Shown: in pieces, positions 61,911-64,000 of the stretch
Numbering within the stretch: position 1 is the stretch's first letter
Layout of the letters: each line of letters starts with the position of its first letter
DNA from: an uncultured Aquimarina sp.
Lineage (GTDB): Bacteria > Bacteroidota > Bacteroidia > Flavobacteriales > Flavobacteriaceae
Reading direction: 5' to 3'
Assembly: GCA_947493035.1 (NCBI GenBank)
Contig: CANLOW010000003.1
Coordinates: 281,193-345,192 of the forward strand
Length of the DNA stretch: 64,000 nt
The notes under the pieces: model-generated
The model's database searches: none
What the model was told of the DNA's origin: nothing
The model's input: only the letters and a program-made list of their open reading frames with translations
Made by a program: the position numbers and the translations under genes

Positions 61911-62966
61911 ATGAGATCATTTATATCAACTTTCATTTGCTTATCATTTCTTTGTACAGGATGTGACGATGGAGATATCGTTGTCACTTCATTTAATTTT
62001 GATCCTGATGATGCTTCTTTTGATTTATGTAGTATAGATTCTCAAACTGATAGTGCTACTATTTTCTTCAAAGAAAGTAATGATAATGAGGTGATTTTTT
62101 TCGAGAATACAAACGTATATGATAACAGAATTGCCCAAAACAATAGAGTTATTTCATTAAGTGATGGTGAAGTAACTTACCGAAAATACAATTCTTCAAT
62201 AAACGCTTCCGATCTTTTTTGTCAAGCCATTGCCCCGACAGAATTTAAATTCGATACTGAATTAAAAAGCGATCGTGGTCAAGCCATTTTATTTACAAAT
62301 TGGGAAATAGACCCCGACGCAGATGATGATGGAGATGGTTTATTAAACAGGCAAGAAGGTATAGATCCTAATATAGAATATAAAACAAAGGAAAGTACTG
62401 ATGCTCTATTAGAAGAATGGGATACTGATGGTGACAATATACCCAACTTCAGAGATGATGACGATGATAATGATAATATAAAAACTATTGACGAATTATC
62501 ATATGTTCTTAATGATGAAGGTGTCAGCGTGCTTGAGAAAACAGAAAATGATGAAGGTGTTTTTGAATATACATTAACATCTAATCGAGAAGCTAATTTA
62601 CCTGATCATTTAAACGATGATGATGATGGAGATGGTGTAAAAACCTATAATGAAGTGTTAGAAAGTGGTTCTAGCCCTAAAAGCCCTTTAAGAAATATTC
62701 CCAAAGGAGAAGGTATTGAAAACCCTGACGATTTACCTGCCTCTAGGTTACCTAGTATTACTAAAAGTGTAGAAAATGATATTATCCTTAGACAAACTTA
62801 CAGTGTTAATACAAGGACTTTTTTAAGAATGGAACCTCTAGGGCTTACAGATGGTAATAGCACAACCTCTTTCGAAGTTTTTGACTTTGGCGAACAAACA
62901 GAGCGATATACTGAAACTATAGAAAACTTAAGAAGAAGTGAGATCACTACTACTAGTACTCCATAA
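61911..62966 (+). CDS. Lipoprotein with thrombospondin type 3-like Ca2+ repeats
   Basis: 351 residues. Lipobox LCTGC at about 14-18 gives an anchored lipoprotein. A beta-like N-terminal half is followed by acidic Ca2+-binding repeats (DPDADDDGDGLLNRQEGIDP, DTDGDNIPNFRDDDDD, NDDDDGDGVKTYNE) between about 135 and 250. The last ~100 residues are unassigned. Function unknown. It is divergent from the Ig-like surface protein, sharing a 174-bp promoter gap. Confidence 0.75.
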   Translation: MRSFISTFICLSFLCTGCDDGDIVVTSFNFDPDDASFDLCSIDSQTDSATIFFKESNDNEVIFFENTNVYDNRIAQNNRVISLSDGEVTYRKYNSSINASDLFCQAIAPTEFKFDTELKSDRGQAILFTNWEIDPDADDDGDGLLNRQEGIDPNIEYKTKESTDALLEEWDTDGDNIPNFRDDDDDNDNIKTIDELSYVLNDEGVSVLEKTENDEGVFEYTLTSNREANLPDHLNDDDDGDGVKTYNEVLESGSSPKSPLRNIPKGEGIENPDDLPASRLPSITKSVENDIILRQTYSVNTRTFLRMEPLGLTDGNSTTSFEVFDFGEQTERYTETIENLRRSEITTTSTP

Positions 62967-63069
62967 GCTGCAGATAGACAAACCTATAAAATATTCTCAG
63001 AAAACAAATCTTTGGTATCAAAAAGTAATCCTTATCCTTGAGGTGTATTCCTTTAGGCTGTACTAAAAA

Positions 63070-63624
63070 CTACATGGCTTTCTGTGTGATATAAATTTCC
63101 ATAGCACCTACACCATATTTTTTATAATCGGCATCGCTAATCTGAATATTATCATACTTTTGAAAAAAATACTGCAGTTCAGATTTTAATACTCCTGCAC
63201 CTACTCCATGAATAAATATTACTCGAGAGATACGTTTTGAAACAGCAAAATCAAATTGTCTCTTAGCTGTATCCATCTGAATATTTAGCATATCGAAATT
63301 CGATAATCCTTTTTGATTTTTTATCAATTTATGTATATGAAGATCAACTTCCATTGGTGGTTGTTCTTTCCTTTTTTTCAAAGGAATGTTCACCTTCTTT
63401 TTTCTTTTAAAATCTTTAGAATTTTCTCCTAAAAAAGTATTAAAATTTCTTGAAAAATCTAATCGCTCACTACCGCTAGTATCTTTAACCAACTCAGCAC
63501 TACTATAAGCAACCTCAAAACCATCTTCAGATAATAGAAAGCAAGTATCTTTATCTATTTTGATGATTTCGCCTTTTAAATCATCATCTACTGCAAATAC
63601 AAAATCACCAACTTTTAAGCTCAT
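63070..63624 (-). CDS. DUF2027/Smr-domain protein
   Basis: 184 residues. An N-terminal SH3-like strand region (VGDFVFAVDDDLKGEIIKID) followed by a linker and an Smr domain (EVDLHIHKLI with DLH, and VIFIHGVGAGVLKSELQYF). Smr domains of MutS2 act as nucleases or nucleic acid binders. It matches Bacteroidota proteins annotated as Smr/DUF2027. Overlaps the next upstream gene region with a 0-bp gap. Confidence 0.85.
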   Translation of the reverse strand: MSLKVGDFVFAVDDDLKGEIIKIDKDTCFLLSEDGFEVAYSSAELVKDTSGSERLDFSRNFNTFLGENSKDFKRKKKVNIPLKKRKEQPPMEVDLHIHKLIKNQKGLSNFDMLNIQMDTAKRQFDFAVSKRISRVIFIHGVGAGVLKSELQYFFQKYDNIQISDADYKKYGVGAMEIYITQKAM

Positions 63625-63813
63625 TTAAAATCTTAAATTATCTGAATCCGAATTTTTATCCTTACTAGTTAAACCTGAGGAAATACGATACAGCGTAAAC
63701 ATCAATAGAGCGATACCTATAATTTTTAAATATGCTGCAAAACCTCCTAGTACATTTCCAAAGAAAAGTAATAAAACACCTAGAGGTAATGTGATGTATT
63801 TCCTTTTTTTCAT
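63625..63813 (-). CDS. Small two-helix membrane protein
   Basis: 62 residues with two hydrophobic helices (about 8-24, PLGVLLLFFGNVLGGFA, and 26-43) and a short charged tail. It directly precedes the Smr-domain gene. Conserved unknown. Confidence 0.65.
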   Translation of the reverse strand: MKKRKYITLPLGVLLLFFGNVLGGFAAYLKIIGIALLMFTLYRISSGLTSKDKNSDSDNLRF

Positions 63814-63860
63814 AAAAACAAAAATAGTACAAATCGTACTAAAAAGGCTATTTTTGCGCT

Positions 63861-64000
63861 ATGGGAAGAAAGAAATCAAAACCTGTATTTGAAAACGTAG
63901 AGGTAACAGGAGCTGGAGCTAAAGGAAAAAGTATCGCTAAAGCCCCTGACGGAAAAGTTATTTTCCTCACAGGTGCTGTACCTGGAGATATCGTAGACAT
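63861..64000 (+). CDS. rlmD: 23S rRNA (uracil-5-)-methyltransferase RlmD, 5' part
   Basis: About 46 codons before the window ends, starting MGRKKSKPVFENVEVTGAGA and continuing GKSIAKAPDGKVIFLTGAVP. The start and TRAM domain match RlmD/RumA proteins that methylate U1939 of 23S rRNA. The SAM-binding and catalytic parts lie beyond the right edge. Confidence 0.8.
   Translation, partial: MGRKKSKPVFENVEVTGAGAKGKSIAKAPDGKVIFLTGAVPGDIVD

Overview
Organism and layout. The window is AT-rich and looks like a chromosome of the family Flavobacteriaceae (phylum Bacteroidota). Support comes from CarboxypepD_reg-like/TonB receptors, HYC_CC_PP, DUF6660, DUF6952 and DUF493-type genes, an IS982 element, Bacteroidota promoters (TTG-N19-TAnnTTTG) and a flavobacterial-type serine recombinase beside a tRNA-Arg gene.

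Region A (1-18.5 kb) is metal handling, all on the minus strand. It holds a DUF6660/TonB receptor pair, a dead DDE transposase, a PAP2 phosphatase, a second large TonB-type receptor, an intact IS982 element, an OmpR-type two-component system, and a five-gene CusA-TolC-HMA/DoxX-CusB-HMA lipoprotein efflux operon with a HYC_CC_PP gene upstream. A repeated 24-bp box lies upstream of the regulator and, before IS982 inserted, upstream of the second receptor. A diverged copy lies upstream of cusA. This suggests one copper/heavy-metal regulon, partly cut by the IS.

Region B (about 18.6-55.0 kb) is an integrated element ending in a large serine recombinase whose frame runs antisense into tRNA-Arg. 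From right to left it has a lysogeny-type switch (divergent HTH genes around a palindromic operator), a replication-initiator-like protein, a strawberry-notch-type helicase, an N6-adenine methyltransferase and a MoxR ATPase with a likely VWA-like partner. These are followed by small unknown proteins, a DnaA domain-IV-like protein, an acidic protein next to a packaging-like ATPase, and an AbiE toxin-antitoxin cargo on the opposite strand. The last 13 kb is a tightly packed late operon of more than 20 genes. Most products are small single-pass membrane proteins carrying peptidoglycan-binding, peptidase, annexin-like, beta-propeller or Arg-rich domains, with holin/spanin-like genes among them. 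No terminase, portal, HK97-type capsid, tail or conjugation gene is recognisable. My best reading is a provirus (or virus-derived element) of a tailless, membrane-containing dsDNA virus type. This is an inference, because the capsid protein is not securely identified.

Region C (55.0-64 kb) is ordinary chromosome: tRNA-Arg, tRNA-Pro and tRNA-Ser, a DUF493 protein, a DUF6952 protein, thioredoxin, DNA polymerase III delta, an HsdR_N-like protein, a glycosyltransferase, mannose-6-phosphate isomerase, two surface proteins, an Smr-domain protein and the start of rlmD.
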